Program-made: the position numbers and the translations under genes
The notes under the pieces: model-generated
Databases searched by the model: none
Told to the model about the DNA's origin: nothing
Seen by the model: only the letters and a program-made list of their open reading frames with translations
Shown: piece by piece, positions 43,386 to 51,330 of the stretch
Position numbering within the stretch: the first letter of the stretch is position 1
Layout of the letters: every line of letters starts with the position of its first letter
From: Streptomyces sp. NBC_00193
Lineage (GTDB): Bacteria; Actinomycetota; Actinomycetes; Streptomycetales; Streptomycetaceae
NCBI RefSeq assembly: GCF_026342735.1
Contig: NZ_JAPEMM010000002.1
Coordinates: 868,001-932,000 of the forward strand
Length of the DNA stretch: 64,000 bases
Direction of reading: 5' to 3'

Positions 43386-44564
43386 CTACTGGTTGTCTGG
43401 CTCGACGCGGGGGCCGAGCGATTCGAGGATGGTGCGGTATCTGCTCTCCAGCTCCGCGGGGTCGTCGCCGTAGACCACGATGCGGCCGTAGCTGCCGCCC
43501 TGCGGGTCGTCGACGCTCCGGACGCGGTCGCCGGGGTCGACGTCGAGCGTGACCGCGGGAGCGTCGATGCCGTCGAGGTCGTACCAGGCACGGCCGGGCC
43601 GGTCGAAGGTCACGCACCGGTACAACACGCGCGTCGCGCCGGGGGTGCTCCGCGTGACCGGGAGCCCGAGTGCGATCTCCGCGGCGGCCCGCGTCAGGTC
43701 GATGCCGCTCACGCGCTCGGTCGCGGCCCACAGCTGGCCGCCGGGCGGGCGGGCAGCCACGTTGATGAGGACGGGGCCGTCCTCGGTCAGCCGCACCTGG
43801 GTGTGGGAGACGCTGTGGTCGAAGCCGAGTACGGCCAGGGCCTCGGTGACGAACACCGCCAGTTCGTTCTCCACGTCGTGGGAGAGCCCGCTGGGAAAGT
43901 CGTAGCCGGTCTCCGCCTGCCGTGGGCCCGGGCCCACGTGCTGCGCCAGGATGCCGACCACTTCGGTCCTTCCGCCGCTGGTGATGCTCTGCACGGCGTA
44001 CTCGGGTCCTTCGACGGCCCGCTCCACGATGAGCGCGGCAGGACCGAGCACATCGACGGCGTGGGACACCTCCTGGAGGCTCCGGCACAGCATGCTGCCC
44101 CGGCCTCCGGATCCGGTCGCCTTCTTGACGACCACGGGCAGGCCCAGCCTCTTCGCGGCAGGCAGCGCGTCCGCCGGATCGGCGGCCGGCAGGTGGTCCG
44201 GGACCCGCACTCCCCCACTGGCGAGGGCCGTTCTCATGCGGATCTTGTCGTGACAGGTCAGAGCGGCCCGGAGGTCGAGTCCGCGGACCCCGAGTCGCGC
44301 GGCGAGGTAGCTCGCCAGCGGCAGGTGCGCGTCGTAGACGCTGAAGACCGCGTCGAGGGGACGGGCGGCGTGCAGCCGGCGCAGCGCCGCCTCCGCCGCC
44401 TGCCAGTCCCCGAGGTCGGTGTCGAGCGGGACGTCGACCTGGCACGCCAGGTCCAGCGGGGTGGGGTCGCCGAGGAGGACCGACCGTACGCCGAGGTCGT
44501 TGAGGACATCGACGACGCGGCGGCCGGAGACGCATGCCACGGTGGGGCGCGTATCCGCGTCCAT
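43386..44564 (-). CDS. ATP-grasp homologue with altered metal site (ligase 2)
   Basis: The 392-residue protein aligns along its length with the other two ligases (VVVKKATGSGGRGS, IVERAVEGPEYAVQSI). The Mg2+ motif E-x-N-x-R is changed: it reads LINVAARPPGG, with Asn 268 for Glu and Ala 270 for Asn. It also ends EPDNQ, without the CC tail of its two relatives. It is probably a pseudoenzyme that binds or regulates a partner ligase. ATG 44564 overlaps the stop of the FemAB-like gene (TGATG). Confidence 0.78.
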   Translation of the reverse strand: MDADTRPTVACVSGRRVVDVLNDLGVRSVLLGDPTPLDLACQVDVPLDTDLGDWQAAEAALRRLHAARPLDAVFSVYDAHLPLASYLAARLGVRGLDLRAALTCHDKIRMRTALASGGVRVPDHLPAADPADALPAAKRLGLPVVVKKATGSGGRGSMLCRSLQEVSHAVDVLGPAALIVERAVEGPEYAVQSITSGGRTEVVGILAQHVGPGPRQAETGYDFPSGLSHDVENELAVFVTEALAVLGFDHSVSHTQVRLTEDGPVLINVAARPPGGQLWAATERVSGIDLTRAAAEIALGLPVTRSTPGATRVLYRCVTFDRPGRAWYDLDGIDAPAVTLDVDPGDRVRSVDDPQGGSYGRIVVYGDDPAELESRYRTILESLGPRVEPDNQ

Positions 44565-45697
44565 CAGCAGCACCTCTTGCTCATGTCGAGTTGCTCGTCG
44601 GGGCCCTGACACCGCTGTTCGAGCCGTTGGCACGCCGCGTGCAGTGCAGCCCTGTCGCCCCGGTCGGAGGTGTTCAGCGCCAGGTGGAGGGGTACGGGGT
44701 GGGCGCCCAGCTTGCGCTTCTCCGGCCCGTTGGACCGGCCGAGGTCGATCGACGCCACGTCCCCGGCGACTGCACCGTCCACCAGGCGCGCCGCCATCGC
44801 CCGGTACGGGACGAACGAGGACAGCCGCTCCGTGTCGAGCCCCGCCAGCCACATCGACAGCGTCGATCCGAACTGCCAGCCGGCGAAGATCCCCACGGTC
44901 TGCCGATCGTCGTCGACGGCCGTGAGGGTGTGCTCGAAGGGTGCCAGCCGGGTCTTCATCGCCTTCAGGAACGCTTCGGGGAGCACGTCGGTGGGAGTGC
45001 CCCGGTCCTTCAGGAGGGAGTGGACCAGCCGGACGAGCGTGTCCGCGTCCGCGTCCGCCGCGTTCTCCGCCACCGTGATGCCCCGCCCCGAAACCCGGCG
45101 CTCCTTGGCGAGCTTCCGGCGCAGGCGCCCTTCGGCGAAGTTCCAGTACTCGGCCGCCGAGGGAACGTTCGTGGTGCAGCGGTACGAGGTCGTGATGTGC
45201 GCCGTGGCGTAGCCGTGCCGCATCAGCAGCCCGATCGGATCACCCGCGGCGGCGTTGGCCACGCCCCAGGTCCGCGCACCGCTTTCCCGGGCTGTCGTCT
45301 CCAGCGAGGTCACGAGCGACACGATCGCGTCCTCGTGGCCGGGGACGGCCAGGGGCCCGCCTTCGAGGGCGGCGAGGCTGTGGGCCAGGAGAACGGGACC
45401 GTCCAGAGGGAGCCGGGCCAGCTCCGCGAGGTAGGAGAGGCGGGGACACGTGTGCACCAGGAAGCTGGGGCACACGGCCACCAGCCTGTTGTCCTCGTAG
45501 GCCAGGAGGTGGCGGGGCTCGAAGCTGCCGGGCGGGGCGTCCTCGAACGCGGCGAGCCACTGCCACGTGTGGAAGATGCTCCCGCCCGCGAGAGCGACGA
45601 CGCGGTTCCACTCCTCGGCATCGGCCTCGTGGATCGTGGAGAGGACGTCGATCCTGTGCCGCCCCGACGCTCCGAGGGCGGGCTGGGTGAGGGTCAT
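44564..45697 (-). CDS. FemAB/GNAT-like acyltransferase with CC tail
   Basis: The 377-residue protein has the Acetyltransf_6-type core: FHTWQWLAAFED near the start, an RLRRKLAKERR basic segment, and GIFAGWQFGSTLSMWLAGLD in the C-terminal half. FemAB-like enzymes can use aminoacyl-tRNA to make peptide bonds. It ends DMSKRCC with a terminal Cys pair. ATG 45697 is preferred because GAGGTGG lies 5 bases before it. It lies between two ligase genes, which supports a role in peptide assembly. Confidence 0.7.
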   Translation of the reverse strand: MTLTQPALGASGRHRIDVLSTIHEADAEEWNRVVALAGGSIFHTWQWLAAFEDAPPGSFEPRHLLAYEDNRLVAVCPSFLVHTCPRLSYLAELARLPLDGPVLLAHSLAALEGGPLAVPGHEDAIVSLVTSLETTARESGARTWGVANAAAGDPIGLLMRHGYATAHITTSYRCTTNVPSAAEYWNFAEGRLRRKLAKERRVSGRGITVAENAADADADTLVRLVHSLLKDRGTPTDVLPEAFLKAMKTRLAPFEHTLTAVDDDRQTVGIFAGWQFGSTLSMWLAGLDTERLSSFVPYRAMAARLVDGAVAGDVASIDLGRSNGPEKRKLGAHPVPLHLALNTSDRGDRAALHAACQRLEQRCQGPDEQLDMSKRCC

Positions 45698-45707
45698 GTG
45701 GGCCACC

Positions 45708-46982
45708 TCAGCAGCACGACTTGAATTCGCGGCTGTCGGTCGCGGCCGGTTCGAGGCCGTCCGTGAACACGACCTGCAGGTTCAAGGCGGCGCGGACGCC
45801 CTGCTCGGCGCGGTCGAGCTCCTCGGCGGTCTCGCCGTAGACGACGATGCGCCCGTAGACGCCGCCGTTGGGGTGCTCCTTGGGCTGTACGGTCTCCCCC
45901 GGAGCGACCTCGACCTCGACGATGGGACTCGACGGTCCCGGATCGGGCGTGTACTCGTCGTACAGAACGGTGCCGGCCGTGTCGAACACGATGCTCGTGT
46001 AGCGGGCGAACGGCACCGTGGGCCCGGCAGCGGCCTGGGGCAGGCCCAGGACCTGGCGCGTGACGGCCTCCGTCATGTCGACGCCGCTGACCGCCGTGGT
46101 CATCTCCACCAGCCGGCCGCCGGGACGGCGTGCGTTGACTTCGATGACGCGGAAGCCGTCGGGACCGCGACGGATCTGGGTGTGGCTGATCCAGTCCTTC
46201 AGGCCCAAGGCGGCGAGCGCGTCCTGCATCAGCTTCGCGAGCTCGTCGTGGTCCGCGCCCGACAGGCCGCTGGGGTGTTCGTAGCCCAGCTCGACGAAGA
46301 CCGGCGGGGGCGTCATGTGCTGCCGGAAGACGCTCAGCACGGTGGTGTCGGCGCCATGGGTGATCGTCTGGACGGCGTACTCGGCCCCGTCCACGTACTC
46401 CTCGACCAGGACTCCCGGCAGGGGCCCGGGGGGTGCGTCGAGCAGCGCGGCGACCGCCTTGCGCAGGGCCGACTCGTCCGGGCAACAGCGGACGCCGAAA
46501 GCACCGGCTCCGTCCCGGGGCTTGACGACGACGGGATACCCGAAGTCGGTTGCCGCGGCTGCCGCTTCGGCCACCGTGTCGGCCCGCGCGAAGCGGGGTA
46601 CGGGCAGGCCCGCTTCACTCAGCACGGTACGGGTGAGCCACTTGTCACGGCAGTTGGCGGCCGCGGTTTCGTCGAGGCCCGGTGCGCCGGGGGCGAGCCG
46701 GCTGTTCAGCCGGGCCATGAGCGGCAGCCGCGGTTCGGTGTGGGTCAGCACGGCCGCGAGGGGCGCGTCGCCCAGTTCCCCGCGTATCGCGTCGGCCACC
46801 GCGTCCCCGTCGTCGAGGTCGACGTCGAGATGGGCGTCGGCCCAGGACATGCAGTGCCAGGGCACCTGCTCGTCCACGAGGAGCACGCGGTAGCCCAGGT
46901 CTCGTACGACGCCGAGCTCCCGTTCGCTGCGGCCGCCGAGCACGACGACGAAACCGGCACCTGTCTTGGATGGGTCAGTCAC
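45708..46982 (-). CDS. ATP-grasp ligase with CC tail (ligase 3)
   Basis: The 424-residue ligase has VVVKPRDGAGAFGVRCC (ATP loop followed by an internal CC), LVEEYVDGAEYAVQTI and the complete metal motif IEVNARRPGG. The C-terminal domain matches that of ligase 1. The final residues are REFKSCC. It should form an amide bond using ATP, with an acyl-phosphate intermediate. The start is GTG 46982. A 46-base gap separates it from the small CC-tailed protein before it. Confidence 0.82.
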   Translation of the reverse strand: MTDPSKTGAGFVVVLGGRSERELGVVRDLGYRVLLVDEQVPWHCMSWADAHLDVDLDDGDAVADAIRGELGDAPLAAVLTHTEPRLPLMARLNSRLAPGAPGLDETAAANCRDKWLTRTVLSEAGLPVPRFARADTVAEAAAAATDFGYPVVVKPRDGAGAFGVRCCPDESALRKAVAALLDAPPGPLPGVLVEEYVDGAEYAVQTITHGADTTVLSVFRQHMTPPPVFVELGYEHPSGLSGADHDELAKLMQDALAALGLKDWISHTQIRRGPDGFRVIEVNARRPGGRLVEMTTAVSGVDMTEAVTRQVLGLPQAAAGPTVPFARYTSIVFDTAGTVLYDEYTPDPGPSSPIVEVEVAPGETVQPKEHPNGGVYGRIVVYGETAEELDRAEQGVRAALNLQVVFTDGLEPAATDSREFKSCC

Positions 46983-47028
46983 TGCCGCGATCCTTCGAGA
47001 TGAGGGTCGGAATGGATCAAGAGCGCTG

Positions 47029-47379
47029 CTAGCAGCAGGTGTTGGCCTTCTTGGCCGCGGCGGCGACTGCCTGGACGGCGGGGCGCTGCAGGGAGTCGAG
47101 CTTCATGGCCTCGACGATGCCGGCGATCTGCCCGATCTCCTCGTTCTTCAGACCCAGCTTCTTGGCGGCGGCCAGGAAGGAGCGCACGGTCTCCTCGCGG
47201 TCCTGCATGAGCGCTGCGCACAGGGCGACCGCCGCACGGGTCTTGGGCTCGAGGGCGTCGTGGTCGAACACGGCGCCGAAGAACTCCTGGTAGCCCTTGG
47301 AGAACGTCGCGTGGAGCTCCCCGACGGCGGGGGCGAGCTGGATCAGCTGGGTGGAGACGGACTGCGGGGCCGCGGCCAT
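47029..47379 (-). CDS. Carboxymuconolactone-decarboxylase-like protein with CC tail
   Basis: The 116-residue helical protein resembles the AhpD/CMD family (FSKGYQEFFGAVFDHDALEPKTRAAVALCAALMQ). The CxxC pair that gives AhpD its peroxidase activity is not present; there is one internal Cys (ALCAAL). It ends KKANTCC, so the vicinal Cys sit on a flexible Lys/Ala tail instead. It could be a carrier or redox partner that presents CC to other enzymes, or an acid-binding trimer. The role is inferred. Confidence 0.72.
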   Translation of the reverse strand: MAAAPQSVSTQLIQLAPAVGELHATFSKGYQEFFGAVFDHDALEPKTRAAVALCAALMQDREETVRSFLAAAKKLGLKNEEIGQIAGIVEAMKLDSLQRPAVQAVAAAAKKANTCC

Positions 47380-47420
47380 GGCGAAACTCCTCAAGAAGAA
47401 AAGGGGGTGGTGAATGCGGA

Positions 47421-48647
47421 TCAGTTCTGGGTTGCAAGGTGGTGCACGGCGGCCAGCACGAGATGGCCGGCCTTGCGAAGCGCCTCGGGTTCGATCCGGT
47501 CCGGGGCGTCGAGGGGCGAGTGGTAGTGCGCGGCCCCGAAGCCGATGCCTGCGGCGGGGAAGCCCGCCGAGGCGTACCGCCGGTTGTCCGACGAGACCGT
47601 GCCCGCGTACAGCTGGATCCCCAGGCGTCGTCCCGCGCTGTCGAGCGCGGCGATGACGCCCGTGGGGCTGGGGTCGGCCGGTCCCAGTTCGACCGCGACC
47701 TTCCCGTTGTCCTTTCCGGCCATGTCGACGTTGAGGACGTCGGGCACGATGCCCTGCTCGCGCAGACGGCGGGCATGATGGCCGGAACCGATCGTGCCGA
47801 TCTCCTCGGCGTCGACCAGGGCGAAGACGACCGGCCGGGCCAGAGGAGCCGCTGAGGTCAGCACTCGGGCCACTTCGCACAGCACCGCGGTCCCGCTGGC
47901 GTTGTCGCCCGCACAGGGGAAGTGCAGCTCGGGGTCGGCCCCCACACCGTCGTAGTGCGCGGTGAGCAGGATGGGGCGGGCGTCCGGGTCCGCTCCGGGC
48001 AGGGTCGCGATGATGTTGGTGCCCGTGGCAGGCTCGCGCACCAGGGGTACGTGTGCGGTGACCGCGCCTCCGATGGAGGCCGCGAGCACGTCAGGGCGAA
48101 GAGCGATCACCGGGAGGCTCACCGGGGGCGGGCCTTGGACCCGCTTGGTGAGGTACCCGGAGGCGTCGGCGTTCTGCGCGGTCAGGATCCCGATGGCGCC
48201 GCGCGCCACGAGCTCGTCGGCCAGCGCTGCGAAGGCGTCGCCCTGCGGGACTTTGAGCAGGGCGGCCCACTCCCCCGTCCCGGCGGCTTCGGACACGGTG
48301 CCCGTCAGCGCCGCCGGCATGGGGCCCGAACGGGGATTCTCCGCGAACTCCGCTCGGTGGACGAGGTCGCGGGTGAATCCCGACCCGTCCACGCGGCAGG
48401 AGGGCTGCGCCGCGAGTCTCATCACCTCGCGGATGGGAAAGGTGTCGAGGCCGGGCGACAGGCCGTGGGAAGCCAGCGTCGATGCGAGGAACTCCGTGGC
48501 CAGCGCGTGCCCGGCACTGCCCGGCGCACGACCGGACATGTCCGGTGCGCACAGGGCCTGGAGCGTGGTCAGGGCGCGTTCCGTGTCAAAGGCGTCCAGC
48601 AGGTGCGTCGCCGTATCGGACTCTTGGCCCTGGGCAGTGTCGGTCAT
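47421..48647 (-). CDS. M28-family zinc aminopeptidase
   Basis: The 408-residue protein has all M28 metal-binding segments: TAHYDGVGADP (His, Asp), GDNASGTAV (Asp), DAEEIGTIGS (Glu pair), NVDMAGKDNG (Asp) and GAAHYHSPLD (His). A PA-type inserted domain occupies about residues 95-210. There is no signal peptide, so it works in the cytoplasm. In a peptide-building cluster it may trim a precursor or release the product from a peptide carrier, such as the 59-residue peptide encoded 16 bases upstream. Confidence 0.82.
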   Translation of the reverse strand: MTDTAQGQESDTATHLLDAFDTERALTTLQALCAPDMSGRAPGSAGHALATEFLASTLASHGLSPGLDTFPIREVMRLAAQPSCRVDGSGFTRDLVHRAEFAENPRSGPMPAALTGTVSEAAGTGEWAALLKVPQGDAFAALADELVARGAIGILTAQNADASGYLTKRVQGPPPVSLPVIALRPDVLAASIGGAVTAHVPLVREPATGTNIIATLPGADPDARPILLTAHYDGVGADPELHFPCAGDNASGTAVLCEVARVLTSAAPLARPVVFALVDAEEIGTIGSGHHARRLREQGIVPDVLNVDMAGKDNGKVAVELGPADPSPTGVIAALDSAGRRLGIQLYAGTVSSDNRRYASAGFPAAGIGFGAAHYHSPLDAPDRIEPEALRKAGHLVLAAVHHLATQN

Positions 48648-48663
48648 CGCGAAGGCGCCTTCC

Positions 48664-48843
48664 TCAGCTGTCGCCGGCGGGCTCGCCGCAGCAGCCACCG
48701 CTCTGGCCGCCCTGAACCGCTCCGGTCTCGTCGGCGGGCTCGCCGCAACAGCCGCCCTGGGAGACGCCGGCCGTGGCCGTCGGGTCGGTGATGAAGCCGC
48801 CGACGGGCTCCTGCTCGGCAGCCTCGGTCGAGTTCGTGGTCAT
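48664..48843 (-). CDS. 59-residue peptide with two CCGEPA repeats
   Basis: The peptide has an acidic Cys-free N-terminal part (to about residue 29) followed by two copies of GGCCGEPA (Cys 32-33 and 51-52) separated by DETGAVQGGQS. The division into leader and repeated core recalls a ribosomal precursor, but a metal-carrier role is equally possible. ATG 48843 is preferred because GAGGAG lies 8 bases before it; an ATG 6 bases earlier is too close. It heads the operon with the peptidase and ligases. Confidence 0.78.
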   Translation of the reverse strand: MTTNSTEAAEQEPVGGFITDPTATAGVSQGGCCGEPADETGAVQGGQSGGCCGEPAGDS

Positions 48844-48866
48844 GACCATTGCTCCTCTCTCACGCT

Positions 48867-48904
48867 TGATTCGAACTCTCTTTACTTACACAAGTATCGA
48901 ATCA
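48867..48904. promoter_or_regulatory. Operator before the 59-residue peptide operon
   Basis: Arms TGATTCGA and TCGAATCA lie at the ends of a 38-base imperfect palindrome. Read on the minus strand it begins TGATTCGATACTTGTG, sharing 13 bases with the operator at 42045-42074. It ends 24 bases before the peptide start, the same spacing as there, and both leaders continue with AAGCGTG and a GGAG site. Confidence 0.75.
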
Positions 48905-48982
48905 GAGAGATCGTCGTGTCAATGGTCGCGACGACCGCCGACGGTCGACATCTCGCCACAACCAGCCGCTGTTCAGGTGGAG

Positions 48983-49708
48983 TTACATGACGACGGACGC
49001 CGCCGTGGCCGTACGTGGGACACCGGAGCCCGCCCGTTCGGCAACGGCAGCCAGGAAACCCCTGATGAGCGGGTGCAGTTCGTCGGCCGTGGACGACAGC
49101 TCGGGCTGGAACAGGCTGCCGATGAAGAACGGATGGCCGGGCAGCTCGATCGCCCGGGGCGCCTTCTCCGCGTCCCAGCCGCTGATGCGGAGGTCGCTGT
49201 CGAGGATCGTCTCCTCGTAGTCCGGATTGAGCCCGTACTTGCAGTGATAGGTCTCCACCGTCGACTCGCGCCCCGGGTACACGGAGGCCAGCCGGCTTCC
49301 GGCGGCGAGCTCCAGGGGCGCGGTCTCCCCCACGAGCGAGCACGCGAGGGGGACGATCAGCGGCGTCGACGCATCCGCGTCGTACTGGACGTCCTCCGCG
49401 TCCTCGATGCCGAGGACGTTGCGGGTGTACTCGATGAGCGCGTGCTGGAAGCCTCCGCAGGTCCCCAGGTAGGGGATGCCCAGCGTGCGCGCCGTACGGA
49501 TCGCCAGCAGGACGTTCGCCTGGCTCTCGTAGGGCGATCCGGGCACCACCCAGATGCCGTCGTACTCGGCGATGGCCTCGGTCACGGCGGCGCTGGGGAT
49601 CCAGTCGACGTCGACGCCGAAGCGGGGTGCGACTTCGTCCAGCTTGGCGTGGGCGGGCACGCGGTCACTGCGGTCGCCTACGAGAGCCAGTCTCGGGCGA
49701 GGTGTCAT
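48983..49708 (-). CDS. Stand-alone CTP-synthase-type glutamine amidotransferase
   Basis: The 241-residue protein matches only the C-terminal glutaminase half of CTP synthase: GIWVVPGSPYES, the nucleophile elbow YLGTCGGFQHALIEY (Cys about residue 90), and HPFFIGSLFQPEL with the catalytic His region. The synthetase half is absent. A similar CTP-synthase C-terminal-region protein accompanies arseno-organic clusters. It may supply ammonia to a partner or modify an acid group. It follows the second EPSP-synthase-like gene with an 80-base gap. Confidence 0.75.
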   Translation of the reverse strand: MTPRPRLALVGDRSDRVPAHAKLDEVAPRFGVDVDWIPSAAVTEAIAEYDGIWVVPGSPYESQANVLLAIRTARTLGIPYLGTCGGFQHALIEYTRNVLGIEDAEDVQYDADASTPLIVPLACSLVGETAPLELAAGSRLASVYPGRESTVETYHCKYGLNPDYEETILDSDLRISGWDAEKAPRAIELPGHPFFIGSLFQPELSSTADELHPLIRGFLAAVAERAGSGVPRTATAASVVM

Positions 49709-49788
49709 CGGGAGATCTCCTGTCCTTGTACGGTCATCGGGTGGCACGCTCGGCGCAATGCCGGCGAGGGGGGACGGGGTTCCCTCGG

Positions 49789-51114
49789 TCACAAGGTGCT
49801 CGTGGTGCCGTCGTGCAGCGAATCCAGCACCCGCCAGAAGGTCGGGAACGACTTGGCGACGCAGCCGGGGTCCGTGATGACGACGCCTTCGGTGCGCAGT
49901 CCGGCGATGGCGAAGCACATGGCGATGCGGTGGTCGTCGTAGGTGTCGATGACCGCGCCGTGGGGTGTTCCGCCGGTGATGGTCATCGCGTCGGGGTGCT
50001 CCTCGACGGTGATGCCCATCTTGCGCAGCTCGGCGGTGACGGCGGCGATGCGGTCGCACTCCTTGATCCGGAGGCTGGCGATGTTGCTGATGTGCGTGGT
50101 GCCCCGGGCGAAGGCGGCGACGACGGCGAGGGTCGGGACGACGTCGGGCATCGCTTCCATGTCGATGTCAATGCCGCGCAGTTCGCCGCCGGTCAGGGTG
50201 ATGGAGTCGTCGCCGATCTCGGCGGTACAGCCCATGCGGGCCAGTGCGGCCACCAGGCCCACGTCGCCCTGCTTGGACCCCTTGCCGATGCCGGGGATGG
50301 TGACCGTACCGCCGAGGACGGCGGCGGCTGCGAGGAAGTACGACATGCCGGAGGCGTCGGGCTCCACGGTGACCGTGCCACCGCGCAGTTTCTGGCCGGC
50401 GGCCACGGTGAAGCGGGTGTAGCCCTCCCGCTCCACCACGACCCCCATCTCGGCGAGCGCGGCGATGGTCATCTCGACGTAAGGCTTGGAGACCAGGTCG
50501 TCGACGACGTGGACTTCGGTGTCCTGCTCGGCCCGCGTGGCATTGATCAGCAGACTGGAGGTGAACTGCGAGCTCACCGCCCCGCTGATGCGCGTCGCGC
50601 CGCCGCGGAAGCTCGGGCCCGTGACCTTGACGGGCGGGCTGCCGTTGCCGCGGACGGCCTCCGCGGTGACCCCCAGAGCGGGCAGCGCGTCGAGGAGCGA
50701 GCCCATCGGGCGCTCCTGCATCCGCTTGGTTCCGGTCAGAACCGTGGTGCCCTCGGCGTGTCCCGCCATGGCGATCAGGAGCCGGATCGGGGTACCGGCC
50801 GCGCCGACGTACACCTCTTCGGCCGGGGCCCGCATGCTGCGCCCGGTGGGGGTGACCGTGATGCGCTCGGCGGCCGGGTCGATCTCCACCTCGACGTGCC
50901 CGAACTGGCGCAGGGCGCCGGCGAGGTACTGGGTGTCGTCGCACACCAGGGCGCCCTCGAGGGTGGTCGGTTCCCCCGACAGGGCGGCGAGTGCGAGGTA
51001 GCGGTTGGAGTAGCTCTTGGAGCCGAGGAGCTTGACCCGCTTGTCGAAGGTCTGCAGCGGTCGGATCGTGACACTTTCGGCCTTCAGGCGCGGATCGATC
51101 TCGAACGAGCTCAA
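49789..51114 (-). CDS. Second EPSP-synthase-like enzyme
   Basis: The 441-residue protein is a clear paralogue of the one encoded at 25752 and shares its peculiarities: GSKSYSNR, AGTPIR (with Ala for the usual Asn), MQERPMG, SSQFTSS, LRIKECDR and CVAKSFPTFW. It starts with TTG at 51114 behind GGGGAGAAGG. It has no coupled mutase gene; instead it leads an operon with the amidotransferase. It may use a different acceptor or product, or be a duplicate C-As bond-forming enzyme under separate control. Confidence 0.75.
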   Translation of the reverse strand: MSSFEIDPRLKAESVTIRPLQTFDKRVKLLGSKSYSNRYLALAALSGEPTTLEGALVCDDTQYLAGALRQFGHVEVEIDPAAERITVTPTGRSMRAPAEEVYVGAAGTPIRLLIAMAGHAEGTTVLTGTKRMQERPMGSLLDALPALGVTAEAVRGNGSPPVKVTGPSFRGGATRISGAVSSQFTSSLLINATRAEQDTEVHVVDDLVSKPYVEMTIAALAEMGVVVEREGYTRFTVAAGQKLRGGTVTVEPDASGMSYFLAAAAVLGGTVTIPGIGKGSKQGDVGLVAALARMGCTAEIGDDSITLTGGELRGIDIDMEAMPDVVPTLAVVAAFARGTTHISNIASLRIKECDRIAAVTAELRKMGITVEEHPDAMTITGGTPHGAVIDTYDDHRIAMCFAIAGLRTEGVVITDPGCVAKSFPTFWRVLDSLHDGTTSTL

Positions 51115-51330
51115 TGCCTTCTCCCCATGATCGTGGCGTCGCAGCGCCGTGGTGACGCCGACGAGCCTGCGGGGCAATCACGGCAGCGGGGAACCTCCTT
51201 CGTCGGGCAGTTAGTTGCCGTGCAACATGCTGCCTCGCGTGATCGAAGTTGACTGGATCTGAACCTGACCTGAACACCCTCCGTGTTATCTTGAAGAACT
51301 TCGATTCAGCAACACACCCTGGGGGCGCGG

